From NCBI GenBank assembly GCA_017656345.1, contig JACDNZ010000003.1, positions 1 through 64,000 on the forward strand: a DNA stretch of 64,000 nt. Reading direction: 5' to 3'. This document shows, piece by piece, positions 9,587 through 18,487 of this stretch. How positions within the stretch are numbered: position 1 is the stretch's first letter; each line of letters begins with the position of its first letter. The stretch comes from Thermosipho sp. (in: thermotogales). GTDB lineage: Bacteria; Thermotogota; Thermotogae; Thermotogales; Fervidobacteriaceae. The notes beneath the pieces were generated by a model. The model saw only the letters and a list, made by a program, of their open reading frames with translations, was not told the origin of the DNA and did no database searches. The translations under genes and the position numbers were made by a program.

Positions 9587-10128
9587 AAACCAAGTTCCTC
9601 CGCTATTTCTTTCATAGCTTCTAAAGATATACTATAAAATTCTTCAAGAGTCATCCCAAACTCCTCACATGATTTCATTTGCTCTCTACTTGCACCTCTT
9701 GCAAAAGATTTTTCTTTAAATCTATTCAGTAAGAAATTAACATCAATGGCAGACAGTTTTTTTTCTGGTTTGATAAGCGCACCAGCAACAATAAATCCTG
9801 TTGTAGGATCAACTGCATAAATTACCTTTTCAATTAGTGATTCTCTTTCTTTTTTCTCACAGTGAGCAAGAATTGCATTTTTTATTTGTTCTGGTACCAT
9901 ATTACCCAATATTTCGACAGTTTTTAAACCATGTTCTTCTGGTTTTTCTTTTGTATACTCGTAATCTAAATCATGCAACAGCCCTGCTAGGCCCCAAATT
10001 TCTTCATCTTCATTAAAATGTTGTGCCATTTTTTTCATAACAGCTTCAGTGGCCAGACAATGTTTTATTAAATTTCTTGTTTTAACATGCTTTTTTAATA
10101 AATCATATGCTTCTTCTCTTGTTATCAT
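9583..10128 (-). CDS. HD-domain metal-dependent hydrolase
   Basis: A 181-residue HD-superfamily protein, probably a phosphohydrolase on nucleotides or a related compound; substrate unknown. The start is ATG 10128, behind GGAGGTGAC; a longer in-frame reading has no ribosome site and would cross the promoter. The first metal-binding histidine is in the LIKHCLATEAV region near 20, the HD pair is in GLLHDLDYEY near 50, and a later histidine is in AILAHCEKK. It is the first gene of the operon leading to thrS, with TGATATACT at its promoter. Confidence 0.85.
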   Translation of the reverse strand: MITREEAYDLLKKHVKTRNLIKHCLATEAVMKKMAQHFNEDEEIWGLAGLLHDLDYEYTKEKPEEHGLKTVEILGNMVPEQIKNAILAHCEKKERESLIEKVIYAVDPTTGFIVAGALIKPEKKLSAIDVNFLLNRFKEKSFARGASREQMKSCEEFGMTLEEFYSISLEAMKEIAEELGL

Positions 10129-10150
10129 GTTGTCACCTCCACTTAAAGAT

Positions 10151-10159
10151 AGTATATCA
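10151..10159 (-). promoter_or_regulatory. Extended -10 promoter of the HD-thrS operon
   Basis: TGATATACT on the minus strand, 22 bases upstream of the HD gene ATG. The -35 region is not clear. Confidence 0.55.
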
Positions 10160-10281
10160 TATTTCTGTTTTACTGGTTTTATTCTTTTTATGTTTTCATT
10201 ATTAAGATTTATCAATGAAGGTGTGAATTTTTTTAGACTTTTCTCCAAAAATCTTAGTTTTTTATATATATTCATCAAAAG

Positions 10282-10287
10282 TATAAT
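10282..10287 (+). promoter_or_regulatory. -10 box of the PLP enzyme and molybdenum hydroxylase operon
   Basis: TATAAT, 24 bases before the first ATG of the operon, in an A/T-rich divergent region of about 180 bases shared with the HD-gene promoter. No clear -35 box. Confidence 0.5.
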
Positions 10288-10311
10288 TTAAGAAAAATTG
10301 GAGGGATATTT

Positions 10312-11523
10312 ATGTACAAACTTAAATGCATTTCTTGTGGAAAAATTTATGAACCTTCTCCAAAAATATATGTTTGTCCTCAATGTGGAAGTAGACTAGG
10401 TACTCTTGAAGTAATCTATGATTATGAAAAAATTAATTTAAAAAAAAGCGATTTTTCACCTGATGGTGATATTTCTCAATTTATAAAAGTTTTACCTATA
10501 AACAGTTATGTCACTCACTTAAAAGTTGGAGGAACTCCATTATATAAATTTAAAAATCTTTTGGGTATTAAGGAAGTACAAATAAAATATGATGGAACAA
10601 ACCCAACCGCTTCTTATAAAGATAGAGCTACTGCCATTGCACTGGCAAAAGCTTATGAATATAATTATGAGACAATTTATTGTGCCTCTACCGGAAACGC
10701 TGCAAGTTCTCTCGCGGGGCTAGCAGCTTCCACAAAATTAGAAGCTTTCATTTTTGTACCAGCAAGTGCACCTATTGCAAAAATTGCACAGCTTTATGTG
10801 TATGGTGCAAAAGTTATTCAAATAGATGGTACTTACGACGAAGCTTTTGATATCTCTATGAAAATAGGCGAAAAATTGAATTGGTATTCACGAAATTCGG
10901 CAATTAATCCCTATTTACTTGAAGGGAAAAAAACAGGTGCTTTGGAAGTGGCTGTTCAAACGTTTTATGATCCACCCGACATTGTAATAGTAGGAGTTGG
11001 CGATGGTACAGTAATAAGCTCATTGTATAAAGGTTTTTATGATTTCTACAAATTAGGACTAATAAACAAAATTCCAAAAATTATCGGGGTTCAGGCTGAA
11101 AATGCCGATGCAATTGTTCGGACTTTTGAAAAAGGTAAACCTTACAAACCAATTGATATTTATGCCAAAACTCTTGCTGATAGTATCTCTGTAGGAAAAC
11201 CCAGAGATGTAATAAAAGCATGTAAATACGTTGAAAAAAGTGGTGGAACATTTTTAAGAGTTTCTGATGAAGAAATTTACTCTGCAATTCTGGAGTTAGC
11301 TAAAAATACGGGAATATTCGGTGAACCAGCTGGCGCCGCTTCTTATGCTGGCCTGAAAAAAGCTATTAAACTTGGAATAGTAGACAAAAATGAAAAAGCC
11401 TGCATCTTTGTGACTGGTAACGGTTTAAAAGATATTAAAGCAGTTGAAAAATTAATAAAACCAATCAAAATTGAACCAAAAATTGAAAAAGTTTTAGAAT
11501 ACATAAATGAGGTGAAATCATGA
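10312..11523 (+). CDS. Threonine-synthase-like fold-type II PLP enzyme with N-terminal zinc ribbon
   Basis: A 403-residue PLP enzyme of the threonine synthase group. It has an N-terminal zinc ribbon with CxxC at 6-9 and 22-25, the PLP lysine at 103 in SYKDRA, the phosphate-recognition loop STGNAAS near 126, and the C-terminal GNGLKD segment. The lysine motif reads NPTASYKDRATA, whereas ordinary threonine synthases have PTGSFKDRG, so it may be a divergent paralogue. No homoserine pathway gene is nearby; instead its stop overlaps the first [2Fe-2S] gene as ATGA. This position recalls diaminopropionate ammonia-lyase next to xanthine dehydrogenase genes in purine-degrading bacteria. True threonine synthase remains possible. 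Confidence 0.75.
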   Translation: MYKLKCISCGKIYEPSPKIYVCPQCGSRLGTLEVIYDYEKINLKKSDFSPDGDISQFIKVLPINSYVTHLKVGGTPLYKFKNLLGIKEVQIKYDGTNPTASYKDRATAIALAKAYEYNYETIYCASTGNAASSLAGLAASTKLEAFIFVPASAPIAKIAQLYVYGAKVIQIDGTYDEAFDISMKIGEKLNWYSRNSAINPYLLEGKKTGALEVAVQTFYDPPDIVIVGVGDGTVISSLYKGFYDFYKLGLINKIPKIIGVQAENADAIVRTFEKGKPYKPIDIYAKTLADSISVGKPRDVIKACKYVEKSGGTFLRVSDEEIYSAILELAKNTGIFGEPAGAASYAGLKKAIKLGIVDKNEKACIFVTGNGLKDIKAVEKLIKPIKIEPKIEKVLEYINEVKS

Positions 11524-11987
11524 AAATAAAGTTCACTTTAAATGGAACCTTGATCGAAAAAGATGTTCCAGTCAACAAAAGAGCTATCGACTTTTTACGT
11601 GATGATCTTGGAATTTTATCGATAAAAGAAGGGTGTGGCGAAGGGGAATGCGGTGCTTGCACTATATTGGTTAACGGAAAAAACGTTCATTCCTGTTTGA
11701 TGCTTGCCGTAGAACTTGATGGAAAAGAAGTCATTACTGTAGAAGGATTGAAAGATAATGTAATCCAAGAAGCCTATGTGGAAGCAGGAGCAATTCAATG
11801 CGGTTTTTGCACCCCAGGTTTTATAATTTCTACCAAAGCTCTATTAAATGAAACATTAAATCCTACGCCAGAAGAAATAAAAGAAGCACTTGAAGGGAAC
11901 TTATGTAGATGTACCGGTTATGTAAAAATAGAAAAAGCTGTTAAGCTTGCTGCAAAAATGTATAAAGGAAGTGATTCAAATGATTAA
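11520..11987 (+). CDS. Molybdenum hydroxylase [2Fe-2S] subunit, copy 1
   Basis: Small iron-sulfur subunit (155 residues) of a xanthine dehydrogenase/CO dehydrogenase-type molybdenum hydroxylase. The N-terminal plant-type ferredoxin domain has C39, C44, C47 and C59. The C-terminal helical domain has C94 and C97 (CGFC) and C129 and C131 (CRC), so all eight cluster ligands are present. It passes electrons from the molybdopterin subunit to FAD. It is translationally coupled to the PLP enzyme before it and the FAD subunit after it (8-base overlap). A second such subunit is encoded at 13604. Confidence 0.94.
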   Translation: MKIKFTLNGTLIEKDVPVNKRAIDFLRDDLGILSIKEGCGEGECGACTILVNGKNVHSCLMLAVELDGKEVITVEGLKDNVIQEAYVEAGAIQCGFCTPGFIISTKALLNETLNPTPEEIKEALEGNLCRCTGYVKIEKAVKLAAKMYKGSDSND

Positions 11988-12822
11988 AAACTATTTTAGA
12001 CCATCGACTATTGATGAACTTTCCGAACTAAAAATTAAAACAAATGGTTATCTATTTTCTGGCGGGACAGACCTTTTCGTAAAAATTCGAGCCGGAGCCA
12101 TAAACACCGACACTGTTATTGATACTAAATATCTTGAAAATGAAGAATTAAAAATTGAAAATAAGAAATTGTTTATTCCATTGAATACCACTTATACCGA
12201 ATTAAGAAAATTCATAAAAGCAAATCAAATCAATCCAATAATTGAAAATATAGTTAAAACAATAGGATCACCTATGATAAGAAATAGAGGAACTCCTGTC
12301 GGGAATATAGCAAATGCTTCACCAGCAGGTGATTTTGTTCTAGCAAGTTACCTGCTTAATGCATCAGTTATATTAAAACCATCATCTAAAAAAATTCCTG
12401 TAGAAGAATTTATCAAAGGTCCAGGAAAAATTGAACTTGAAAAGGAAGAATTTATTTACGGTATTGAGTTAGAAATTCTGGATGACTATAAATTCTACTT
12501 TGAAAAAGTAGGGAGACGAAATGCAATGATAATTTCAATTGCAAGTATTGGATTATTAATAAAAGAAGATAATGAAAAAATTAAAGACATAAGAATTGCT
12601 TTTGGTTCTGTAGCTCCAACTATTTTAAGAAATAAAGAGATTGAAAAAAGCCTGATTGGGGAAAAAATAGACAAAAACTTATTTAAATATCTAGCCAATG
12701 AATTTTTTAATCTGTCTTCTCCAATTACCGATGTAAGAGCTTCGAAGGAATATAGAAAACAACTTGTTTATAATTTAACATTAAAAGCATATATAAATCT
12801 GTATGAAAAGGTGGTGATATAG
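11980..12822 (+). CDS. Molybdenum hydroxylase FAD-binding subunit, copy 1
   Basis: Medium subunit (280 residues) of the CoxM/XdhB type. The start is ATG 11980, behind GGAAGTGAT and overlapping the previous stop; a longer reading has no ribosome site. The first FAD-binding stretch, SGGTDLFVKIRAG, is at about 27-39. The second, RNRGTPVGNIANASPAGD, near 100-118, is the classic FAD signature. It should carry electrons to NAD, ferredoxin or another acceptor. Compared with the second FAD-type subunit just downstream, this copy keeps the full flavin motifs. Confidence 0.93.
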   Translation: MIKNYFRPSTIDELSELKIKTNGYLFSGGTDLFVKIRAGAINTDTVIDTKYLENEELKIENKKLFIPLNTTYTELRKFIKANQINPIIENIVKTIGSPMIRNRGTPVGNIANASPAGDFVLASYLLNASVILKPSSKKIPVEEFIKGPGKIELEKEEFIYGIELEILDDYKFYFEKVGRRNAMIISIASIGLLIKEDNEKIKDIRIAFGSVAPTILRNKEIEKSLIGEKIDKNLFKYLANEFFNLSSPITDVRASKEYRKQLVYNLTLKAYINLYEKVVI

Positions 12823-13604
12823 TGTTATCATTCAAAAGCTATATAAAACCAAAAAACATAAAAGAAGCGTATGACTTACTCCAAAACAATAATGCCGAAA
12901 TAATTGGAGGAGCAACGTTTTTAAGACTTTCAAACAGAAAAGTAGATTTAGCTATTGATCTTATTGATGCAGGATTGGATTATATAAAAGACACAGAAGA
13001 AAATGTAGAGATTGGTTCCATGGTAACTATTTCTGAATTTGAAGAAAATCCTATTCTTTCAAATTTGTTTAATGGCTACTTAAAAAATGTTGCCGAGACA
13101 ATTTTAAGTTTTCAAATGAGAAATATTATTACAATTGGAGGAACTCTGTACCCAAAATATGGTTTTTCCGATTTAATAACAGCATTATTAGTACTAAATA
13201 CCGATATCTACCTTTACCATTCCGGAAAAATTTCACTTGAAGAATACTTAAAGACAAAAGTTCATAAAGATATTTTAGAAAAAATTGTAATAAAAAAAGA
13301 AAAATTAAAAGCTACTTTCCATTATATTAGAAATTCCGAATACGATTTCTCAATTTTAAATGTTGCTGTTTCAAAAGGTAAAAAAGTGAAAATAGCAGTG
13401 GGTGCCAGACCAGGAGTTGCTACTTTAGCATACAAAGCAATGGAATATTTAAATAAAAATGGATTAAACGAAAACAACATAAAAGAAGCAGCTAAAATTG
13501 CAGCAGAAGAAATAGTATTTGCAGATGACATTAAAACATCAAAAGAATACAGAAAAGTAGTTTGTGAAGCTCTTGTAAGAAGAGCTTTATTGGAGGTGAT
13601 GTAA
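12822..13604 (+). CDS. Molybdenum hydroxylase FAD-type subunit, copy 2 (divergent)
   Basis: A second CoxM/XdhB-like protein, 260 residues, starting with GTG behind GGTGGTGAT. The N-terminal motif survives as IIGGATFLRL (about 27-36). The second FAD motif is changed to NIITIGGTLYPKYGFSDL near 105-120, lacking the usual TxxGN and SPxGD pattern. The C-terminal CO-dehydrogenase flavoprotein domain is recognisable, ending SKEYRKVVCEALVRRAL. It may bind FAD differently, bind no flavin, or act as a scaffold for the second [2Fe-2S] subunit, which follows it directly with a 1-base overlap. Confidence 0.85.
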   Translation: MLSFKSYIKPKNIKEAYDLLQNNNAEIIGGATFLRLSNRKVDLAIDLIDAGLDYIKDTEENVEIGSMVTISEFEENPILSNLFNGYLKNVAETILSFQMRNIITIGGTLYPKYGFSDLITALLVLNTDIYLYHSGKISLEEYLKTKVHKDILEKIVIKKEKLKATFHYIRNSEYDFSILNVAVSKGKKVKIAVGARPGVATLAYKAMEYLNKNGLNENNIKEAAKIAAEEIVFADDIKTSKEYRKVVCEALVRRALLEVM

Positions 13605-14050
13605 TGAAAATAAAAGTAATAATAAATGGAGAAAAAAAAGTTCTTGATATAGAACCACATGAAATTCTCTTAGATGTTCTTAGAAGATATGGCTATTATA
13701 GTGTAAGAAGAGGCTGTGATACTGGTATGTGTGGTATATGTACAGTTTTATTTGATGGAAAACCCGTGCCTTCCTGTTCAGTTTTTGCAGCTAGAGCCGA
13801 TGGACATGAAATCACAACCTTAGAAGGGTTACCTGAAGCCAAAGAATTTGCAGAATTACTGGCAGAAGAAGGAGCAGATCAATGTGGATATTGTAGCCCA
13901 GGACTAATCGTAAACACAGTATATTTGAAAAAATTAAAAATTAAAAAAATGGACGAAGCAAAAATAAAATTAATTGGAAACCTATGTAGATGCACGGGAT
14001 ATGAAGGTCAACATAGAGCTATTGCTAAATTTTTGGGGGTGGAAAAATGA
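13604..14050 (+). CDS. Molybdenum hydroxylase [2Fe-2S] subunit, copy 2
   Basis: A second small iron-sulfur subunit, 148 residues, with all eight cysteines: C38, C43, C46 and C58 in the ferredoxin domain, and C94, C97, C128 and C130 in the helical domain. It is clearly related to the copy at 11520 but differs in sequence throughout, so it is an old duplication. It lies immediately before the molybdopterin subunit (ATGA overlap), the usual place for the physiological partner. Confidence 0.94.
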   Translation: MKIKVIINGEKKVLDIEPHEILLDVLRRYGYYSVRRGCDTGMCGICTVLFDGKPVPSCSVFAARADGHEITTLEGLPEAKEFAELLAEEGADQCGYCSPGLIVNTVYLKKLKIKKMDEAKIKLIGNLCRCTGYEGQHRAIAKFLGVEK

Positions 14051-16347
14051 AAGAAGTAACCAGAAAAATACCTAAAAAAGATGCATTAGGTCTACTGTTA
14101 GGAAAACCTGTATATACAGATGATATTGCACCAGAAAATTCTCTGATAGTAAAGATCTTAAGAAGCCCCCATGCATTTGCAAGAATAAAAAATATTGACA
14201 CTTCTGAAGCTGAAAAAATTGAGGGGATAGAATGCATTATAACACATTTGGATCTTCCAAGAAATCCCATAACAAGAGCAGGTCAAGGTTATCCAGAACC
14301 TTCTCCTCATGACTGGTATATACTTGACGAATATGTAAGATATGTTGGTGATGAAGTTGCAATTATAGCTGGAAAAAATGAACAATGCGTTGAAGAAGCT
14401 CTACAAAAGATTAAAGTCGAATATGAAATTTTTGAACCAGTTCTCGACTTTGAAAAAGCTGAAGACCATCCATCCATTATTCACCCTGAAAAAGAATCGC
14501 ATCCTATGTTTGAAATAGGTTTTGATGCCGAAAAAAATATTGCTGCATCGTACGAAATGGAAATTGGAAATATCGAAGAGGAACTTAAAAACTGCGATGT
14601 AGTTGTACACCAGAGGTACTACACTCAAGCACAAGCACATGTGGCTTTTGAGCCTCATACGGCTGCCTCTTACCTTGATATGCATGGAAGACTTGTTATA
14701 ATATCTTCTACTCAAGTTCCATTCCACGTTAGAAGAATAATTGCAGAAGCATTTGGCCTTCCAATAAAAGATATAAGAGTTATAAAACCAAGAATAGGTG
14801 GAGGATTTGGTGGAAAACAAGCAATTCACGGTGAACCATTTGTTGCTGCTGTTACATTAAAAACTGGAAAACCAGCTAAAATTGTTTACACAAGACAAGA
14901 AGTTTTTGAAGCTACTTATACAAGGCATCCAATGAGATATGATATCACATTAGGTGCTACTAAAGATGGTAAATTAAAGGTAATTGATATGCAGGGATTA
15001 TCCGATACAGGGGCATATGGAGAACATGCTTTAACAACATTTATGGTTGCAGGTTCAAAAACTCTTCCACTTTATAACAAAGTTTCCGCTGTAAGATTCA
15101 CGGGAAAAGTTGTTTACACTAACAAGGTCCCAGCTGGTGCCTTTAGAGGATATGGAGCTATACAGGGTAACTTTGCGCTTGAATCTACAATAGACATGCT
15201 TGCAGAAAAACTTGGAATGGATCCTGTAGAATTTCGAAAGAAAAACATGATAGCTGAAGGTGAAACCTCTCCAATATTTAAAATAATGGGTGAAGGACGC
15301 GAAGGCGTTGAAATGTTTGTTAGAAGTTGTAAATTAAATGAATGTGTCGAAGAAGGAATGAAACTAATCAATTGGAAAGAAAAATATCCAAGAGTAAAAA
15401 TTTCTGAAACAAAAATTAGAGGCGTTGGAATGGCAATAGCAATGCAGGGATCTGGTATCGCAAATATCGATATGGGAGCAGCAATTCTAAAGTTAAATGA
15501 CGATGGATCATTTAATTTGTTAATAGGTGCTACTGACCTTGGCACAGGAAGTGATACCATACTTGCTCAAATTGCCGCGGAAGTTCTAAATGTTCCAACT
15601 GAAAACATAATTGTATACTCATCTGATACTGATCTTACCCCATTTGATGTTGGAGCCTACGCATCAAGTACTACCTATGTTTCTGGAAATGCAGTAAAAA
15701 GAGCTGCGGAAAAGATGAAAAAGTTGATTATTAAAGAAGGTGCTCGAAAACTTGGAATTGAAGAATCAAAAGTTGATTTTGATGGAAACTATATTTACGA
15801 AATAAATGGTGATAAGAAACTGCCTTTAAAAGAACTAGCAACTGTCCTATACTATACCGAAAACCAAAAACAGCTTATTACTGATGCTTCATACGTTGGG
15901 GAAGAATCACCTCCTCCATTCATGGCTGGATTTGCCGAGGTTGAAGTAGATATTGAAACTGGAAAAGTTAAACTTATAAATTACGTTGCAGTTGTCGATT
16001 GTGGAACAACAATTAACCCCAATCTTGCCAAAATTCAAGTAGAAGGTGGACTGGTTCAGGGAATCGGTATGACATTATTTGAAGATGTAAAATATTCACC
16101 AAACGGAAAACTTCTTACAAACAATTTGATGCATTACAAAATTCCTTCAAGATTAGATATTGGAAATATTATTGTCAAATTCGCTGAAAGTTATGAACCA
16201 ACAGGGCCCTTTGGTGCAAAATCTGTTGCTGAAATTGGTATTGACACTCCTCCAGCAGCAATTGCTAACGCAATATATAATGCAGTCGGTATTAGAATAA
16301 CTTCTCTACCAATTACCCCGGAAAAAATTCTAATGAGTTTGAAATAA
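14047..16347 (+). CDS. Molybdenum hydroxylase molybdopterin-binding subunit (xanthine dehydrogenase family)
   Basis: Catalytic subunit, 766 residues, the usual length for separately encoded large subunits. It has the Mo-cofactor loop GGGFGGK at 251-257, GAFRGYG with an arginine at 367 at the substrate/cofactor site, and GPFGAKSVAEIG with the catalytic glutamate at 729. These enzymes hydroxylate purines, aldehydes or N-heterocycles with water. The EPHTAAS segment near 205 replaces motifs seen in well-studied aldehyde or CO enzymes, so the substrate cannot be set. No XdhC/CoxI-type insertion factor or cofactor-synthesis gene is in the window. A strong terminator follows. Confidence 0.93.
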   Translation: MKEVTRKIPKKDALGLLLGKPVYTDDIAPENSLIVKILRSPHAFARIKNIDTSEAEKIEGIECIITHLDLPRNPITRAGQGYPEPSPHDWYILDEYVRYVGDEVAIIAGKNEQCVEEALQKIKVEYEIFEPVLDFEKAEDHPSIIHPEKESHPMFEIGFDAEKNIAASYEMEIGNIEEELKNCDVVVHQRYYTQAQAHVAFEPHTAASYLDMHGRLVIISSTQVPFHVRRIIAEAFGLPIKDIRVIKPRIGGGFGGKQAIHGEPFVAAVTLKTGKPAKIVYTRQEVFEATYTRHPMRYDITLGATKDGKLKVIDMQGLSDTGAYGEHALTTFMVAGSKTLPLYNKVSAVRFTGKVVYTNKVPAGAFRGYGAIQGNFALESTIDMLAEKLGMDPVEFRKKNMIAEGETSPIFKIMGEGREGVEMFVRSCKLNECVEEGMKLINWKEKYPRVKISETKIRGVGMAIAMQGSGIANIDMGAAILKLNDDGSFNLLIGATDLGTGSDTILAQIAAEVLNVPTENIIVYSSDTDLTPFDVGAYASSTTYVSGNAVKRAAEKMKKLIIKEGARKLGIEESKVDFDGNYIYEINGDKKLPLKELATVLYYTENQKQLITDASYVGEESPPPFMAGFAEVEVDIETGKVKLINYVAVVDCGTTINPNLAKIQVEGGLVQGIGMTLFEDVKYSPNGKLLTNNLMHYKIPSRLDIGNIIVKFAESYEPTGPFGAKSVAEIGIDTPPAAIANAIYNAVGIRITSLPITPEKILMSLK

Positions 16348-16381
16348 AAACAAGCCTCCGAAATCGGAGGCTTGTTTCTTT
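16348..16381. terminator. Bidirectional terminator between convergent operons
   Basis: A perfect inverted repeat (AACAAGCCTCCGA and its complement) starts just after the molybdopterin-subunit stop, with A-rich and T-rich flanks. It can end both the plus-strand hydroxylase operon and the minus-strand protease gene. Confidence 0.9.
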
Positions 16382-16401
16382 AAAGAAATTGTTTTTTTAA
16401 A

Positions 16402-18471
16402 TCAAAGTGGGGGTTGCCCAAACAATAACCACCACAATGATGGTCCATAAACTCCACCTGTTTCATCCACTGTTGCAAGTGTAGCATCAGTTGAATCAAA
16501 TGTTCCAAATACAGGTATTTCATATCCATTTAGAGTTACTGTACCACTTACTGTACAAGTAGTTCCAACATTTGACCTTTCAACTCTTAATAAACTTAAA
16601 TCTGCTACCCAGGAAAAGTCGTATGTCATATTTGTTGCAAAAGCTTCCGCATCGTAAGAATACCTTGTTCCAAGGATTAATTCATACAATGCAGAATCAA
16701 TTGTGACAGTCGCCTGACCTAAATCAACTGTTGGTTCATCGAAATTCACCTCAAATGTAGAAGAAAATTCAAATACTTTAGTTGTATCGGTAGCTAAGTT
16801 AACTATATCACTGTACTGTCTTTCCTCTTCTCTCCTATATGCATAGCTCATTCCATAATAACCACCAGCATATGCTCTATCATTTGAATCAGGCCCACCA
16901 ACGATTATTTCATACTCTCCAGCATCTATATTTGAAAAGTGAGCAACTCCACTGTAATCGCTCTTTGCAAAATAATCTGCTCCTTCTCCATCCAATCTTT
17001 TCATAGTAACAAATACCCCTGAAATTCCATTACCCCAGCTATCCAAGGCTACTACATCAAATGACAATCCACCATCAGCAGGGAGATCGCTTGAGATTGA
17101 ATTATTTGCATTGATTAATCCGTATCCAGAAGAATGGTCAAATCCAACTTCATCAATATCTACTGCTCCATTTTCAATCAATTTTCTTATTTGCCATGGT
17201 GAAGCATCTGGATATTTTTCTAGAAGAAGTGCTACTAACCCTGAAACATGTGGACATGCCATCGAAGTACCTTGATAAAAATCATAAAATCCTCCCAAAC
17301 TTCCTTCAAGAGTATATCCTTCATATCCTATAGAACTTATACCAGGTACCGTAGACAAAATAGCAACACCAGGTGCTCCAACTGTGATTGCATCACTTCT
17401 ATTTGAGAACCAGGTTGTTCTATACTCTCCTCCGTAATATTCAACAGCAGCTACTTGTATTATTCCTGGATAATTTGAAGGATAATGCAAATGTTGATCA
17501 GTATGGTCATTTCCTGCAGATACAGTTACAACTACATCATTATCAAGCGCATAATCATATGCATTTTTCAAAGTGTAACTGTATCCCCAGCCACCCCAGG
17601 AATTTTGTAAAACATTTGCACCATGATCTACTGCCCAGATAACTCCTTCTGCAACTTCATCATCACCTACATATCCTCCAGTATCAAAGATTACAATCGG
17701 CATTATTTTTGCATCAGGTGCAACACCAATTATTCCCATTCCATTGTCTGTTGCAGCTATTGTACCAGCAACATGAGTACCATGTGCTCCACCATATGAA
17801 GAATCAGTGCCTGCTTCAAGTACTTCATCTGTTAACGGTCTATAACCTTCAATAACCTGCCCGACTAAATCTGGATGAGTACCATCAACACCTGTATCAA
17901 TTACTGCTACTACTACACCTTTTCCAGTATATCCTGCATTCCAAGCTTGCTCAACATCTAAAGCTTCAAGACCCCAAAGATATTTTGAAAATTCTTCATC
18001 ATCTCTTCCAGCAAAGACATCCACCGATGTTTGTTTTATTTCTTTTATCAGCTTATTAGTTTCTTCAGAAATTGGTTTTGGATCTATAATATACCTTTTA
18101 TAACTTGGTTCAACATATTTTATCCCTTTTAAATCAAGTTTCAATATTTTTTCATATGCTTCTTTGACTGTTCCATCAAACTTTATTGAAACCATTTTAA
18201 TTTGGGGTAAATCAACAGCAATAGTTCCATTTAAAGCTTCCAAAATCTTGTCTACTTCTTCTTTGTTTTCATAACCTACTAATATTTTTCCTTCTTCGTA
18301 TTCCACATCTAATTCCCCAAATTTTATTGTCGAATTCTCGGTTACAGATGCTGTCAAATTATTATCAGATAAATTTAATTTATCTGAACTTAAATTATTC
18401 ACACCACACGCTGAAAGAATTAAAAACAGCACTAAAACTACAGGAATAGTGTATTTTAAAATTTTCTTCAT
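16402..18471 (-). CDS. Lipoprotein subtilisin-family serine protease, fervidolysin-like
   Basis: A secreted, lipid-anchored S8 protease of 689 residues. The start is ATG 18471, behind AAAGGGGGG. The signal peptide ends in the lipobox LSAC, cysteine 22. An inhibitor I9-like propeptide spans about 60-125. The catalytic triad is D192 (VIDTGVDG), H230 (HGTHVAG) and S403 (GTSMACPH), with oxyanion N321. About 220 C-terminal residues form beta-rich domains, one a likely carboxypeptidase-regulatory-like fold near 485-550. Length and layout match fervidolysin, a keratin-degrading protease of Fervidobacterium. It follows a lipoprotein gene by 16 bases, probably the same operon. It may stay attached to the inner membrane or the toga. 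Confidence 0.95.
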   Translation of the reverse strand: MKKILKYTIPVVLVLFLILSACGVNNLSSDKLNLSDNNLTASVTENSTIKFGELDVEYEEGKILVGYENKEEVDKILEALNGTIAVDLPQIKMVSIKFDGTVKEAYEKILKLDLKGIKYVEPSYKRYIIDPKPISEETNKLIKEIKQTSVDVFAGRDDEEFSKYLWGLEALDVEQAWNAGYTGKGVVVAVIDTGVDGTHPDLVGQVIEGYRPLTDEVLEAGTDSSYGGAHGTHVAGTIAATDNGMGIIGVAPDAKIMPIVIFDTGGYVGDDEVAEGVIWAVDHGANVLQNSWGGWGYSYTLKNAYDYALDNDVVVTVSAGNDHTDQHLHYPSNYPGIIQVAAVEYYGGEYRTTWFSNRSDAITVGAPGVAILSTVPGISSIGYEGYTLEGSLGGFYDFYQGTSMACPHVSGLVALLLEKYPDASPWQIRKLIENGAVDIDEVGFDHSSGYGLINANNSISSDLPADGGLSFDVVALDSWGNGISGVFVTMKRLDGEGADYFAKSDYSGVAHFSNIDAGEYEIIVGGPDSNDRAYAGGYYGMSYAYRREEERQYSDIVNLATDTTKVFEFSSTFEVNFDEPTVDLGQATVTIDSALYELILGTRYSYDAEAFATNMTYDFSWVADLSLLRVERSNVGTTCTVSGTVTLNGYEIPVFGTFDSTDATLATVDETGGVYGPSLWWLLFGQPPL

Positions 18472-18487
18472 TCTTAACCCCCCTTTC

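Noticed and set aside
14401-14829. Antisense open frames in the molybdopterin subunit gene (also 15114-15560)
   Set aside because: They lie opposite a well-supported coding region, have no ribosome site, and their translations show no recognisable domain.
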